Assembly: GCA_017554145.1 (NCBI GenBank)
Contig: JAFZIZ010000002.1
Span: forward strand, 1-64,000
Direction: 5' to 3'
Source: Prevotella sp.
GTDB taxonomy: Bacteria; Bacteroidota; Bacteroidia; Bacteroidales; Bacteroidaceae
Length of the DNA stretch: 64,000 nt
Shown here in pieces: positions 15,902 through 25,853 of this stretch; the first letter of the stretch is position 1; each line of letters starts with the position of its first letter. A model generated the notes under the pieces. The model was not told where the DNA came from and made no database searches. It saw only the letters and a list, made by a program, of their open reading frames with translations. The translations under genes were made by a program, and so were the position numbers.

Positions 15902-18379
15902 ATGACTAAGAAAAAGAAACTATTACTCCTGATGCTCCTGCTGACGACAACCGTCAGCAAGGCTCAGGACTTACAACTGAACGACCTCGAATATTTCGAG
16001 CGACAGGGCGTCAACGTGCTCGTGTTCAGTAACAGCTTTAATGGCGGCTTCAATGACGAGAAGAATTCGGGTATTGAGATTATCCATCATGGCGTACGTA
16101 CTGTGCAGGGCGGGGCTGTCCGACTGAACAACACCCCTGAGCAATGGGATCTCGTACCGAAGATGACAAGTAGAAAGGTGAATCGTGAGAACAGTAGTAT
16201 TGAGGTGGCTTTACGCTACGACGACTATGATTTCGACAGTCGCATCGTGGTCACTGCCAAAGGACAGGCAGTAGAGATTGCCGTCTATCTCGATAAGCCC
16301 GTTCCTGAGAAACTGGCTGGCGAGGCCGGCTTCAATCTGGAGTTCTTGCCCTCACAATACTGGTTGAAGACTTTCATGATGGACGGACGCTTAGGTCGTC
16401 TGCCCCGTTACGCCACCAGTCAGACGATTACCCGTCCTAATAGTGAGAAGCCCCGTCAGTTCAAAGGTTTCAAAACCTACGATGACAGAGGTACCAACCG
16501 TTTCATCGACCCACTACCTATCGAGACAGGTCATCAGATCATCATGGCGACAGACAATCCTGAACGGATGATCAAGATCAGCAGTGACGATGCAGAACTA
16601 AAACTCTTCGACGGACGTATGCTGGCACAGAACGGTTGGTTCGTGTTGCGTAGCGTACTGCCCAAAGGAAAAACGGGCAAGGTCATCACATGGATGGTAG
16701 AGCCTCACGCCATTCCTGGTTGGATTCGTGAACCGAATATCGGGTTCTCACAAGTAGGCTATATCCCTGAACAACCCAAGGTGGCTGTCATCGAACTCGA
16801 CAAGAAAGACCAGCCACTGGCTACTGCCACGTTGATGCGCATCAATCCTGATGGTACGACAGAACAGGCTTATCAGGGCAACATCAGCACATGGGGTCCT
16901 TATTTTAAATATAATTATGTAAAGTTTGACTTCAGTTCCGTCAAACAACCTGGTGTCTATTACATCCAGTATGGCAAGACGAAGACCAATGATTTCCTCA
17001 TTGACGAGCATGTCTATGACAAAATCACGGATGCAACGACGGATGTCTGGGTTCCTATCCACATGAACCACATGTATGTGACGGAAGGGTATCGCACTTG
17101 GCACGGAGAACCTTTCAAAGAGGGTTATCTACAAGCACCAGAGAGTGACCACTTCGACCTGCATAGTCAGGGAAAGACTACCGATACAAAATACAAACCG
17201 CTGGAACTCATTCCAGGTCTGAATGTTGGCGGATTCTTCGATGCAGGTGACTTTGACATTGAGACGAGTTCAAATATCAATGTGGTACAGAACCTTATCC
17301 GCGCTTGGGAATTGTTTAAGCCTCAGCGCGACGAGACTTTCGTGAGTCAGGAACAGCGCTATGTCGAGCTGCACCGCCCTGACGGTGTACCCGATATCCT
17401 ACAGTTTATCGAGCATGGAACGCTGAACCTCGTGGCACAAGCAGAACAGATCGGCCACATGTCACAGACACTCTCAAACTCCGTTCTCGACAACTATCAT
17501 CACCTCGGCGATGCTGCTTCGATTACAGACGGACTGCACTACGACCCCAGTCTGAAACCCTATGAGGTAAGTGCTGATGGTAAGCGTAGTGGTACTCCCG
17601 ACGATATGTGGGCATTCACTACCCGTAATCCACGTCTCGACCTACAGGCAGCAGGTATCTTCACTTCGGCAGCCCGCGTACTTAGAGGCTATAATGACGA
17701 CCTCGCCGACAGGGCACAGAAGCAGGCTGACCGCTTACGTAAGGAAGCTGAGCAGTTACTCAAACGAAGCCCACATCGTCGTAATGCACAGGCTGATGCC
17801 GACTTTGACTGGCTCACAGGCACTGGTGACGGTAACTATCGGAATGTGGCACGTAACCTACAAACGATGCTCGACTCCATCCCGATGAAGGATGATGTCT
17901 ATAAACAGCAATTACGCCCTGCTGTCCAGCAATATGCCGAATATATCAAGAGCTTCGATACACAGAATCCTTATGGTGTACCCATCGGACTGGGGAACTG
18001 GGCTGGTGTTAATGCCGTCCTGAACTTCGGCATCACTGTCAACTACGCCCATATCTACTTCCCCGATATCGTTGGCAAGGATGAGATCTATCGCGTAGCC
18101 AACTGGCTCTACGGCTGTCATCCATATCATAATTATTCGTTTGTAGCTGTTGTGGGTGCTGCCCGTCCGAAACAGGTGTTTTACGGCAACAACCGCGCTG
18201 ACTTCTCGTTCATCCCTGGTAATGTGGCTCCGGGGTTGCTGTTCCGCAAGCCCGATCATTTCGAGAACTTCGACGACTGGCCTTTCCTCTGGGGACAAAA
18301 CGAAGGCACCATCGCAGGTAACACACAGTATATCATTTTCGGCTCTGCCTTTAAGAATATCATCAACAACGAAAAATAA
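15902..18379 (+). CDS. Glycoside hydrolase family 9 (endoglucanase-type) with N-terminal extra domain
   Basis: 825 residues from the ATG at 15902; upstream in-frame codons overlap the regulator gene and precede the signal peptide (MTKKKKLLLLMLLLTTTVSKA), so they are excluded. Residues about 23-275 form an uncharacterised beta-rich region, about 278-375 the Ig-like CelD-N domain (IGFSQVGYIPEQPKVAVI), and about 380-825 the GH9 (alpha/alpha)6 barrel. Catalytic residues are visible: DAGD at 447-450 and Glu801 in WGQNEGT. HRPDGVPDILQF also fits. Family members hydrolyse beta-1,4-glucans or related glycans by inversion; the product is probably periplasmic or surface located. It is flanked by the LacI regulator and a sensor pair, suggesting induction by its own glycan. 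Confidence 0.9.
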   Translation: MTKKKKLLLLMLLLTTTVSKAQDLQLNDLEYFERQGVNVLVFSNSFNGGFNDEKNSGIEIIHHGVRTVQGGAVRLNNTPEQWDLVPKMTSRKVNRENSSIEVALRYDDYDFDSRIVVTAKGQAVEIAVYLDKPVPEKLAGEAGFNLEFLPSQYWLKTFMMDGRLGRLPRYATSQTITRPNSEKPRQFKGFKTYDDRGTNRFIDPLPIETGHQIIMATDNPERMIKISSDDAELKLFDGRMLAQNGWFVLRSVLPKGKTGKVITWMVEPHAIPGWIREPNIGFSQVGYIPEQPKVAVIELDKKDQPLATATLMRINPDGTTEQAYQGNISTWGPYFKYNYVKFDFSSVKQPGVYYIQYGKTKTNDFLIDEHVYDKITDATTDVWVPIHMNHMYVTEGYRTWHGEPFKEGYLQAPESDHFDLHSQGKTTDTKYKPLELIPGLNVGGFFDAGDFDIETSSNINVVQNLIRAWELFKPQRDETFVSQEQRYVELHRPDGVPDILQFIEHGTLNLVAQAEQIGHMSQTLSNSVLDNYHHLGDAASITDGLHYDPSLKPYEVSADGKRSGTPDDMWAFTTRNPRLDLQAAGIFTSAARVLRGYNDDLADRAQKQADRLRKEAEQLLKRSPHRRNAQADADFDWLTGTGDGNYRNVARNLQTMLDSIPMKDDVYKQQLRPAVQQYAEYIKSFDTQNPYGVPIGLGNWAGVNAVLNFGITVNYAHIYFPDIVGKDEIYRVANWLYGCHPYHNYSFVAVVGAARPKQVFYGNNRADFSFIPGNVAPGLLFRKPDHFENFDDWPFLWGQNEGTIAGNTQYIIFGSAFKNIINNEK

Positions 18380-18391
18380 ATAACGCCCACA

Positions 18392-19063
18392 ATGGTTCTA
18401 CTCTCATATATCCGCCGTTCCCTGTCTACCCAGATGGCTCTCTGGGTAGCAGGGGTCGCTGCGGTCATTTTCGCAGGAATCTATATCTGTACAGAGTATT
18501 ACCATTTGCCCTTCTTCACACTGCCCGTTGCCATCATCAGCTTCATCGTACTGGTGGCTATCTGCTGGTATGTGATTGCCCATCACCTGCATCCGCTGAG
18601 TCTGTTGGCAACCTCTGCCCAGCGTATCACAGACGGACATCTCGAAGAGGCAATACCAGACAGTGGGCAACAAGACGAGATTGGACAGTTGCAAAACAGT
18701 ATTGCTACCATGCAACGCTCGCTGGCTGACTACCTTTCGGAGATGAATCAGAAACAGGAGACGCTCAGCCTACAGAACGCAGAACTCCAAGAAGCCTACA
18801 AACAGGCGCAGGAAGCCGACGGGGTGAAAGCGAAATTCCTGAGTAATATGACAGATCAGATGGCTCAAGCCGTCAATACCATCTCTTCGCTGACGAATAC
18901 GCTCTGCGACAACTACCAAAATCTCTCCAAGACGGAGATGGTGAAGATTCAGGTACAGATGTTGACAGAGACGGATATCGTTACAAGACTACTGAACCAG
19001 ATGTTGGATGTATCCCAGCAGGATGAGTCGCAACGTACACACTATAACCATGATATCCTCTGA
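18392..19063 (+). CDS. Short HAMP protein with histidine-less HisKA-like region, no sensor domain
   Basis: 223 residues. Two hydrophobic segments (about 15-34 and 42-63) lie close together, so the periplasmic Cache domain found in its relatives is missing. HAMP covers about 64-115, a coiled coil about 115-145, and the dimerisation helices about 146-215. The acceptor position reads NMTDQMAQA: Asp155 replaces His, and the Arg-Thr-Pro that follows in true kinases is lost too. No HATPase domain. It is related to the 11337 product but shortened at the sensor end. It starts 12 bp after GH9 and ends 2 bp before the full kinase at 19066, so it is almost surely made together with that kinase. Confidence 0.82.
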   Translation: MVLLSYIRRSLSTQMALWVAGVAAVIFAGIYICTEYYHLPFFTLPVAIISFIVLVAICWYVIAHHLHPLSLLATSAQRITDGHLEEAIPDSGQQDEIGQLQNSIATMQRSLADYLSEMNQKQETLSLQNAELQEAYKQAQEADGVKAKFLSNMTDQMAQAVNTISSLTNTLCDNYQNLSKTEMVKIQVQMLTETDIVTRLLNQMLDVSQQDESQRTHYNHDIL

Positions 19064-19065
19064 CC

Positions 19066-20970
19066 ATGAAGCGACTCATCAACTATATCAAACAACACCT
19101 CACGCTGCGGTTGGGTCTGCTGATTCTAGTCATCATCACTATGGTCTTTGCGGTGTCTTTCAGTATCTCATTCTACCATACAAGACAATACGTACAGAAA
19201 AACGCCATCAGCCATGCTACCACGATATTAGATAGTACGATGCTTCGCGTAACCAACATCCTGGACAAGACAGAGAAGATGACCTCTGACATGGAGAATA
19301 GGATACGTCATCACGTACATCCTGACTCCCTGTTAGCATATACCCGTCAGATGCTGGAAGAACATCCAGATGTACTCGGCTTCACCATTTCCATGAAACC
19401 CGGATATTTTCCAGAGCATGGACGTTTCTTCTCTGCCTATTCACTCAGACAGGGTGATTCTATCACTTCTGTGGTGGAGGATATCGATTACAGTGAACTG
19501 GTATGGTATAAGAACTCGATGGAACAGCGGAAAGCATGCTGGTTGGAGCCTTATATAGATAATGTAGAGGGAGAATTGACTTCCCACGAATATAATTTCT
19601 CGTATACCAAACCATTGTTTGATGAGAATGAAGAACCCGTCGGTGTTTTGTGTACTGATTTGGGACTGAAATGGTTGTCACAGACAGTGACAGCTGTTCA
19701 GCCCTACCCCCACTCTTCAGCTATTGTATTGGGACATGACGGTAGTTATATCGTACATCCTGATACTACTAAACTGGTTAAGGCATCCATCTTCTCTGAC
19801 CCCGATCCACAGGCAAGACAGGCTGTCGTACCCCTCGGAGAAGCAATGTTGGCAGGTTATACTGGTTTCCAAGAACTGGTTGTTGACGGGCAGGATGCCT
19901 ATGTGTTCTATCAACCGCTGAAACGGACGGGAGGCAGTATCGCAATCGTATGTCCTGCCAGCGATATCTTCAACGAATATAATAATCTTATCTATGCAGT
20001 ATGGATTATCAGTGTCGTAGGTCTGTTACTGTTGCTTTTCTTCTGCTATCAGACGATTCGAAGAGCTGTAGTACCTATCAACCAACTCGCCCGACAGGCA
20101 CAACGTATTGCCGCCGGACATTTTGACGAGCCACTACCCCATAGCAACCGACTGGATACCATCGGACAACTGCAGAATAGTTTTATCCTCATGCAGCAGT
20201 CATTGGCAAAAAACGTCAGCGAGATACAGCAAATCAATGCCGAAATGGAGCAGCATAACCAAGAACTTATTCATGCCAACCAACTGGTTCATGAGGCAGA
20301 CAAGCGGAAAACGGCATTTATGCAGGATATGGCTCACCAGATACGTACACCACTGAATATCATCAACGGTTTCACACAGGTATTCTCGGAAATCTTCAAT
20401 AACATTCCTGAGGATGAATTGATGGACATCACTTCTCGTATGAAATCCAGTGCCAAGGCCATCAGTCATATCACCCGCATGTTGATTGCTTCATCCAATA
20501 GTGACAGTCAGCATACCACGGAGCGTACGACGTTCCCCTGTAACGCACTCTGTCAGGAAGCCGTATCAGCAATCACACTCCGTCATCCTGATACTGTCAG
20601 TATTGCTGTTGAGACCAGTGTAAATGATACGTTTACCATATATACAGACCGCCAGGCATTACTGTCGATTCTCGAAGAATTGCTCGACAACGCCAATAAG
20701 TTCACTACCGAGGGAACGATTACGCTTGGATGTCGACTGGCGGATGCTGACACAATTCTATTTACTGTCAGCGATACAGGACCTGGCATTGCCCTTTCAG
20801 ACCATGACCGTATCTTTACCCAGTTCACCAAACTTGATTCATTTACAGAGGGAATAGGACTTGGTCTCTTCCTGAGTCGCCATACGGTCCATCTGCTGGG
20901 TGGCGATCTCACGCTGGATAACACCTATCACCCTGGAGCCCGTTTTTGTATCACATTACCCACACAATAA
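19066..20970 (+). CDS. Cache-HAMP sensor histidine kinase, paralogue of the 12855 kinase
   Basis: 634 residues: TM1 at about 12-36, periplasmic Cache/PDC domain at about 38-300 (GSYIVHPDTTKLV), TM2 at about 310-333, HAMP at about 334-388, HisKA with His424 (DMAHQIRTP), HATPase_c with LDNANKF N-box, SDTGPG G1 and GIGLGL G2. It is complete and matches the 12855 kinase in domain order and spacing. It follows a histidine-less HAMP protein by 2 bp and precedes an outer-membrane receptor gene by 20 bp, which ties it to GH9 and the barrels. No receiver domain or adjacent response regulator. Confidence 0.88.
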   Translation: MKRLINYIKQHLTLRLGLLILVIITMVFAVSFSISFYHTRQYVQKNAISHATTILDSTMLRVTNILDKTEKMTSDMENRIRHHVHPDSLLAYTRQMLEEHPDVLGFTISMKPGYFPEHGRFFSAYSLRQGDSITSVVEDIDYSELVWYKNSMEQRKACWLEPYIDNVEGELTSHEYNFSYTKPLFDENEEPVGVLCTDLGLKWLSQTVTAVQPYPHSSAIVLGHDGSYIVHPDTTKLVKASIFSDPDPQARQAVVPLGEAMLAGYTGFQELVVDGQDAYVFYQPLKRTGGSIAIVCPASDIFNEYNNLIYAVWIISVVGLLLLLFFCYQTIRRAVVPINQLARQAQRIAAGHFDEPLPHSNRLDTIGQLQNSFILMQQSLAKNVSEIQQINAEMEQHNQELIHANQLVHEADKRKTAFMQDMAHQIRTPLNIINGFTQVFSEIFNNIPEDELMDITSRMKSSAKAISHITRMLIASSNSDSQHTTERTTFPCNALCQEAVSAITLRHPDTVSIAVETSVNDTFTIYTDRQALLSILEELLDNANKFTTEGTITLGCRLADADTILFTVSDTGPGIALSDHDRIFTQFTKLDSFTEGIGLGLFLSRHTVHLLGGDLTLDNTYHPGARFCITLPTQ

Positions 20971-20990
20971 AAATATAGATTTAACTATTT

Positions 20991-23912
20991 ATGACACGAA
21001 AAACTACTCTTTTATTCGTATTCTGGATACTCGCCCTCTCTGGTATCTACGCACAACCAGAGCCCGAAGACAGGAAACTGACGATACGCGGACAACTGCT
21101 GGATGCCGACTTGAAAGAGCCGATGATACAGGCTACTATCCAGTTGTTTACTGCTACAGACAGTATCTTTGTCGGAGGTACGGTGAGTGACAATAGAGGA
21201 AATTTTTATGTCGAGGCACCTCGTAGCGGTACTTACCGACTCAGAATCTCGTCGGTAGGTTTCCAAACTATCGATCGCGAGGTAACATTACGACGCAACG
21301 AGAATCAGGACTTAGGCAACCTGTTGATGGAATCAGAGAGTTTTATGCTCCAAGAAGCTGTTGTCACAGGACGTGCCGCACAGGTGATTATCAGAAAAGA
21401 CACGATTGTCTATAACCCTGAGGCTTTCCGCACGCCAGAAGGTTCCCCCATTGAAGAACTCATCAAACGCATTCCTGGTGCAGAAGTTGATGAGGATGGT
21501 AATATCACTATCAATGGTAAAGAGGTGAAAAAAATCCTGCTTGATGGTAAGGAGTTTATGTTGGGCGACGTAGAGACAGCCCTGAAGAATATTCCTGTGA
21601 ATATCATCCAAAACCTGAAGTTCTATGACCAACAGAGCGACCAAGCCCGTATCACAGGTATTGAGGACGGTGAGAAAGAGACGGTGCTCGATTTCTCTAT
21701 CAAGAAAGGAATGAATCACGGATTTATGACCAATCTTGACTTGGCGGGCGGTACAAAACATCGCTATGCCTCACGTGGTATGGGGAGTATCTTCACAGAT
21801 CAGGTACGTTTCGTTCTCTTGGGTAACTTCAATAACAAAGAGGAGAATGCGGGTTGGTGGAACCGCCGAGGACTGAATGCCCGAAAGATGCTGGGCACCA
21901 ACCTAAACTACGACGACGGAGATAAACTGAAGGTAGATGCCAGCATCCGATGGAACCACCGCGACGGTGACAACGTAACACAAACAGCCGTCCAAAACTT
22001 CTATAGTGAGACGGCACGTACCTTCTCAAACAGTTCGGCATCCAACGACACCCGAAGCAACAACTGGTGGGGAAATATCCGCGTAGAGTGGAAACCTGAC
22101 TCCCTGACGAATGTCTTGTTGCGTGCCAATGGCAGTTATGGCACCAACGACGGTACGACGAACTCTATCTCTGCGACGTTCAATGATGACCCCTATCTCT
22201 ATGTATCCGATCCATTGGAACCGTATGACCCATCGAGTCCTTTGTCTCCTTATTTCATCAATCACAATCTAAACACAAGCCTAACTTATGGAGAGAACAA
22301 AAATGCTTGGGCGATGCTTCAGTTCTATCGCCGTCTGAATCCCAGAGGAAGGAATATCGTAGTCCGCTTAGAGGCCAACGTAGGAAAGAATCAGAACGAG
22401 AATGTATCGAATAACGAGGTATATCTCTTCAAGGTGAAGAATCAGGCAGGACAGGATTCTACCTATTATACAGCCCGATATAATACGACACCTTCGGATA
22501 ACAGCGGTTACGTGCTCAGCACCACCTATAGTGAACCACTCTGGAAGGGTGCTCACCTGCAGTTCAACTACGAGTTACGCTATAGTCAGAACAAGAGTGA
22601 CCGACTGACCTACGACTTCAGTCACTTGCCAGAGAATATCTTTTCTGGTATCGTACCTGCATACCGCGACTGGGATCCATGGCTCTCCACAGTCTATGAC
22701 GAGATGGATGCCCACCTTGACAGGAACCTGAGTCGCTATTCCGAATACAAGAACTATACACATAACCTACGTCTTACTCTGCGTCACCGCGTGGAGAAAT
22801 ACGATTTCAATGTCGGTTTCCTCGTACAGCCTCAGCACTCCAACTTCATTCAAGACTATCGAGGTGTCTATGTGGATACCATCCGTAATGTCACTAATCT
22901 GACACCGACATTCGACTTCCACTATAAGTTCAATGACCAGAGTAACTTCTGGTTACATTATCGCGGTGATACGCGTCAACCAGAAATGACACAGTTACTT
23001 GACATCACCGATGATTCCAATCCTCTCTATATTACAAAAGGTAACCCAGGGTTGAAACCGCAGTTCACCAATTCGCTCAATGCGTATTTCAACACTTATA
23101 TCGTTCGTTACAAGCGCAGCATCGTAGCGTATTTGAACTACCGTCATATCCGTAACAGTATTTCTAATATGGTGCGCTATGATGCCAATACAGGTGGAAG
23201 TACATCACAACCAGAGAATATCAACGGTAACTGGAACATGAATGGTGGATTCACCTTCAATACTGCCCTTGATTCGACAGCCCACTGGAATGTGGGTACA
23301 GATACCCGTATCCGTTATAATAATTTCGTGAGTTATGTAGCACAGCAACAGGCAGATGCAGCGAAGAACACGACGCGTACCACAAATCTCAACCAACGAC
23401 TGACGGCAGGTTACCGTAACGACTGGTTAGAAATAACGCTCGACGGTCAGTTGAACTACCAGCACTCACGTAACGAGTTGCAACCCAATGCCAACCTCGA
23501 TACATGGCAGTTTAACTACGGTGGGCAGTTTCTCGTACGACTGCCTTATGACTTCGAGGTCAGTATGAACATGCACGAACGCAGCAGACGAGGCTATAAC
23601 GATGCATCAATGAATACGAACGAGTTTATCTGGAACGGTCAAATATCCAAACCTTTCCTCAAAAACAAGTCACTCATTGTGGCTCTTAACTTCTACGACC
23701 TGCTCAGACAACAGAGCAATTATGAGCGTTGGGTCAATGCCACAGGGCGTACCGATACTCAGTATAATAGTGTCAATTCCTACGTAATGCTCCACGTACG
23801 CTTCCGTCTAAATATGTTTGGCGGTAAGATTGACACAGAAGGTCGTTACGACAAGAAATGGGGCAATCGTGACAATAATAACAGAAATAATAACAATCGC
23901 CGCAGATGGTAA
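20991..23912 (+). CDS. Large outer-membrane beta-barrel protein, TonB-receptor-like
   Basis: 973 residues: signal peptide (KTTLLFVFWILALSGIYA), carboxypeptidase-like domain at about 30-115 (LTIRGQLLDADLKEPMIQA, LRISSVGFQTIDREV), plug-like domain at about 120-240 (EELIKRIPGAEVDEDGN, KKILLDGKEFMLGDVETA), then a long barrel ending in an Asn/Arg-rich tail (about 955-973). The family differs from SusC and there is no SusD gene beside it. It may take up or sense a product of GH9; that rests on context only. It is 20 bp after the kinase and 8 bp before the next receptor gene. Confidence 0.83.
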   Translation: MTRKTTLLFVFWILALSGIYAQPEPEDRKLTIRGQLLDADLKEPMIQATIQLFTATDSIFVGGTVSDNRGNFYVEAPRSGTYRLRISSVGFQTIDREVTLRRNENQDLGNLLMESESFMLQEAVVTGRAAQVIIRKDTIVYNPEAFRTPEGSPIEELIKRIPGAEVDEDGNITINGKEVKKILLDGKEFMLGDVETALKNIPVNIIQNLKFYDQQSDQARITGIEDGEKETVLDFSIKKGMNHGFMTNLDLAGGTKHRYASRGMGSIFTDQVRFVLLGNFNNKEENAGWWNRRGLNARKMLGTNLNYDDGDKLKVDASIRWNHRDGDNVTQTAVQNFYSETARTFSNSSASNDTRSNNWWGNIRVEWKPDSLTNVLLRANGSYGTNDGTTNSISATFNDDPYLYVSDPLEPYDPSSPLSPYFINHNLNTSLTYGENKNAWAMLQFYRRLNPRGRNIVVRLEANVGKNQNENVSNNEVYLFKVKNQAGQDSTYYTARYNTTPSDNSGYVLSTTYSEPLWKGAHLQFNYELRYSQNKSDRLTYDFSHLPENIFSGIVPAYRDWDPWLSTVYDEMDAHLDRNLSRYSEYKNYTHNLRLTLRHRVEKYDFNVGFLVQPQHSNFIQDYRGVYVDTIRNVTNLTPTFDFHYKFNDQSNFWLHYRGDTRQPEMTQLLDITDDSNPLYITKGNPGLKPQFTNSLNAYFNTYIVRYKRSIVAYLNYRHIRNSISNMVRYDANTGGSTSQPENINGNWNMNGGFTFNTALDSTAHWNVGTDTRIRYNNFVSYVAQQQADAAKNTTRTTNLNQRLTAGYRNDWLEITLDGQLNYQHSRNELQPNANLDTWQFNYGGQFLVRLPYDFEVSMNMHERSRRGYNDASMNTNEFIWNGQISKPFLKNKSLIVALNFYDLLRQQSNYERWVNATGRTDTQYNSVNSYVMLHVRFRLNMFGGKIDTEGRYDKKWGNRDNNNRNNNNRRRW

Positions 23913-23920
23913 TAAATAAT

Positions 23921-25801
23921 ATGAAAACAAAACAATGGTTATTGATTCTCTGTGGGGTAGCGTTGAATACTCAAGCTGCCATCATCACAGAAAATGACTC
24001 TCTCTATTTACAAGAGATAGTAGTGACAGGTACACGCAATGCAACTGATGTGCGTTATTTGCCGATGACAGTATCAGTAATTGGGCGTGAGACACTGACA
24101 GAACAGCACCAGACTAATGTACTCCCGACGGTCATGCAACAGGTGCCTGGATTCTTCGTCACATCGCGTTCGATGATGGGTTATGGCGTTTCCACAGGTG
24201 CAGCAGGTGGTATTAACCTGCGTGGCATCACGGGTGGTTCAGGACAGTTGATGGTCCTTATCGACGGTCACCCACAGTATCAAGGCATCTATGGACACCC
24301 TATCAGCGACAGTTACCAGACACTGATGGCAGAACAAGTGGAAGTGCTTCGTGGTCCCGCCTCAGTACTATATGGTTCCAATGCCATGGGTGGTGTACTG
24401 AATATCGTCACCAGACAACCTGTAGGTCGCGATTATATTGCGACGAATATCAACCTCGGTGTAGGCAGTTACGGCACAATACAGGCTGATGCCTCCAATC
24501 AGCTCCGCAGTGGTAAATTCTCTTCTACAGTCTCTGCACAATACGGACGCACGGATAATCATCGTCCTCGAATGGGTTTCGAACAGTATGGTGGTTATGT
24601 GAAGTTAGGCTACGACTTCAATGCTCATTGGAATGCCTATGTGGATGCCAATATCACCCACTTCAATGCCAGCTATCCTGGAGCTGAGAGTAAACCGATG
24701 TATGAGGCCGACCAATGGATTACACGTGGAGTCGTCAGTGCTGCCCTGGAAAACCACTATGGCAAGACCAGCGGTGCACTGAGTGTCTATACGAATTTCG
24801 GTCGTCATAAGATTGACGATGGTACTACTGATCCTGAGAAACCTACGGCACGTTATTTCCGTTCAAAGGATGCCCTGATGGGTATCTCATGGTATCAGAG
24901 TGCCCAGTTGTTTGAAGGCAACCATCTGACTGTCGGTATTGACTATCAGCATATCTACGGTAATGCCTATTATACCTCAAAGGCTACAGACGAAGTGCTT
25001 GAGACACCCAACAAACAAAGCGGTGAATCCTATCGCAATGAAATAGCAGGATATGTAGATTTCCGTCAGGATCTGTTGTCGTGGCTCACTGTAGATGCAG
25101 GTATCCGACTGGATCACCATTCTATCACTGGAACAGAATGGGTTCCGCAATTCGGTGTTGTAGTTCGTCCTGTCAGCACCAGTGAGATGAAGGCGATGGT
25201 CAGCAAGGGCTTCCGTAATCCCACGATGCGTGAAATGTACCTCTATCCCCCCTCAAACACCGATTTGAAACCTGAGCGTTTGTGGAACTACGAATTGTCG
25301 TGGCGCCAACGTCTCAGTGATTTCACTTATGGCATCAACCTCTTTTACCTGAAGGGAGACAATATGATTCAAACGATGCCTGTAGATGGTAAACCGCGCA
25401 ATGTAAATACGGGAGAGATAGAGAACTATGGTCTTGAGGCAGAAGCAAAATATCTCATCAATCGATACTTCAGTATGACAGCCAATACTTCCTTCCTGCA
25501 CATGAAAAACAAGATTGTGGCTGCCCCCATATCGAAGTCGTTTCTGGGTGTGAACTATCATCAGGGAAGATGGTTTGCGACCCTTGGGTTGCAGTATATC
25601 AAAGACCTCTACACCGTTGTAGGCGAGACAGAGACCAAAGAAAGTTTCTGGCTCTTAGACGCTTCTGTGACATTCGCTGCCACGAAAGCGCTCAGTGTCT
25701 GGGTACGCGGTGAGAACCTCTTGGCTCAGAAGTACGAGATTAATCTCGGCTATCCGATGCCTCGTGCCACCTTCATGGGCGGAATCAGTGTGAACTTATA
25801 A
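23921..25801 (+). CDS. TonB-dependent outer-membrane receptor (BtuB/CirA type)
   Basis: 626 residues from the ATG at 23921, which begins a proper signal peptide (MKTKQWLLILCGVALNTQAA); an ATG at 23906 adds five residues but overlaps the previous gene. The plug domain is classic (LQEIVVTGTRNATDVRYLP, VLPTVMQQVPGFFV, INLRGITGG, VEVLRGPASVLYGSNAMGG, LNIVTRQ) and the 22-stranded barrel ends with a hydrophobic strand and final Leu. No carboxypeptidase-like domain, unlike the other barrels here. Such receptors import siderophores, cobalamin, haem or sugars by TonB energy; the ligand is unknown. A tandem repeat starts right after the stop. Confidence 0.9.
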   Translation: MKTKQWLLILCGVALNTQAAIITENDSLYLQEIVVTGTRNATDVRYLPMTVSVIGRETLTEQHQTNVLPTVMQQVPGFFVTSRSMMGYGVSTGAAGGINLRGITGGSGQLMVLIDGHPQYQGIYGHPISDSYQTLMAEQVEVLRGPASVLYGSNAMGGVLNIVTRQPVGRDYIATNINLGVGSYGTIQADASNQLRSGKFSSTVSAQYGRTDNHRPRMGFEQYGGYVKLGYDFNAHWNAYVDANITHFNASYPGAESKPMYEADQWITRGVVSAALENHYGKTSGALSVYTNFGRHKIDDGTTDPEKPTARYFRSKDALMGISWYQSAQLFEGNHLTVGIDYQHIYGNAYYTSKATDEVLETPNKQSGESYRNEIAGYVDFRQDLLSWLTVDAGIRLDHHSITGTEWVPQFGVVVRPVSTSEMKAMVSKGFRNPTMREMYLYPPSNTDLKPERLWNYELSWRQRLSDFTYGINLFYLKGDNMIQTMPVDGKPRNVNTGEIENYGLEAEAKYLINRYFSMTANTSFLHMKNKIVAAPISKSFLGVNYHQGRWFATLGLQYIKDLYTVVGETETKESFWLLDASVTFAATKALSVWVRGENLLAQKYEINLGYPMPRATFMGGISVNL

Positions 25802-25802
25802 A

Positions 25803-25844
25803 GTTAAGAGTTAAGAGATAATAGATAATAGATAATAGTTAATA
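25803..25844. repeat. Six-copy 7-bp tandem repeat (GTTAAGA/GATAATA)
   Basis: GTTAAGA twice, GATAATA three times and GTTAATA once run from 25803 to 25844 with an exact 7-bp period, directly after the stop at 25801 and 9 bp before the ATG at 25854. Confidence 0.85.
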
Positions 25845-25853
25845 GAATCGATT

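Noticed and set aside
20991-25801. Possible SusC/SusD polysaccharide utilisation locus around GH9
   Set aside because: Neither barrel has SusC-specific features and there is no SusD-like lipoprotein nearby; only a looser glycan-linked block can be supported.
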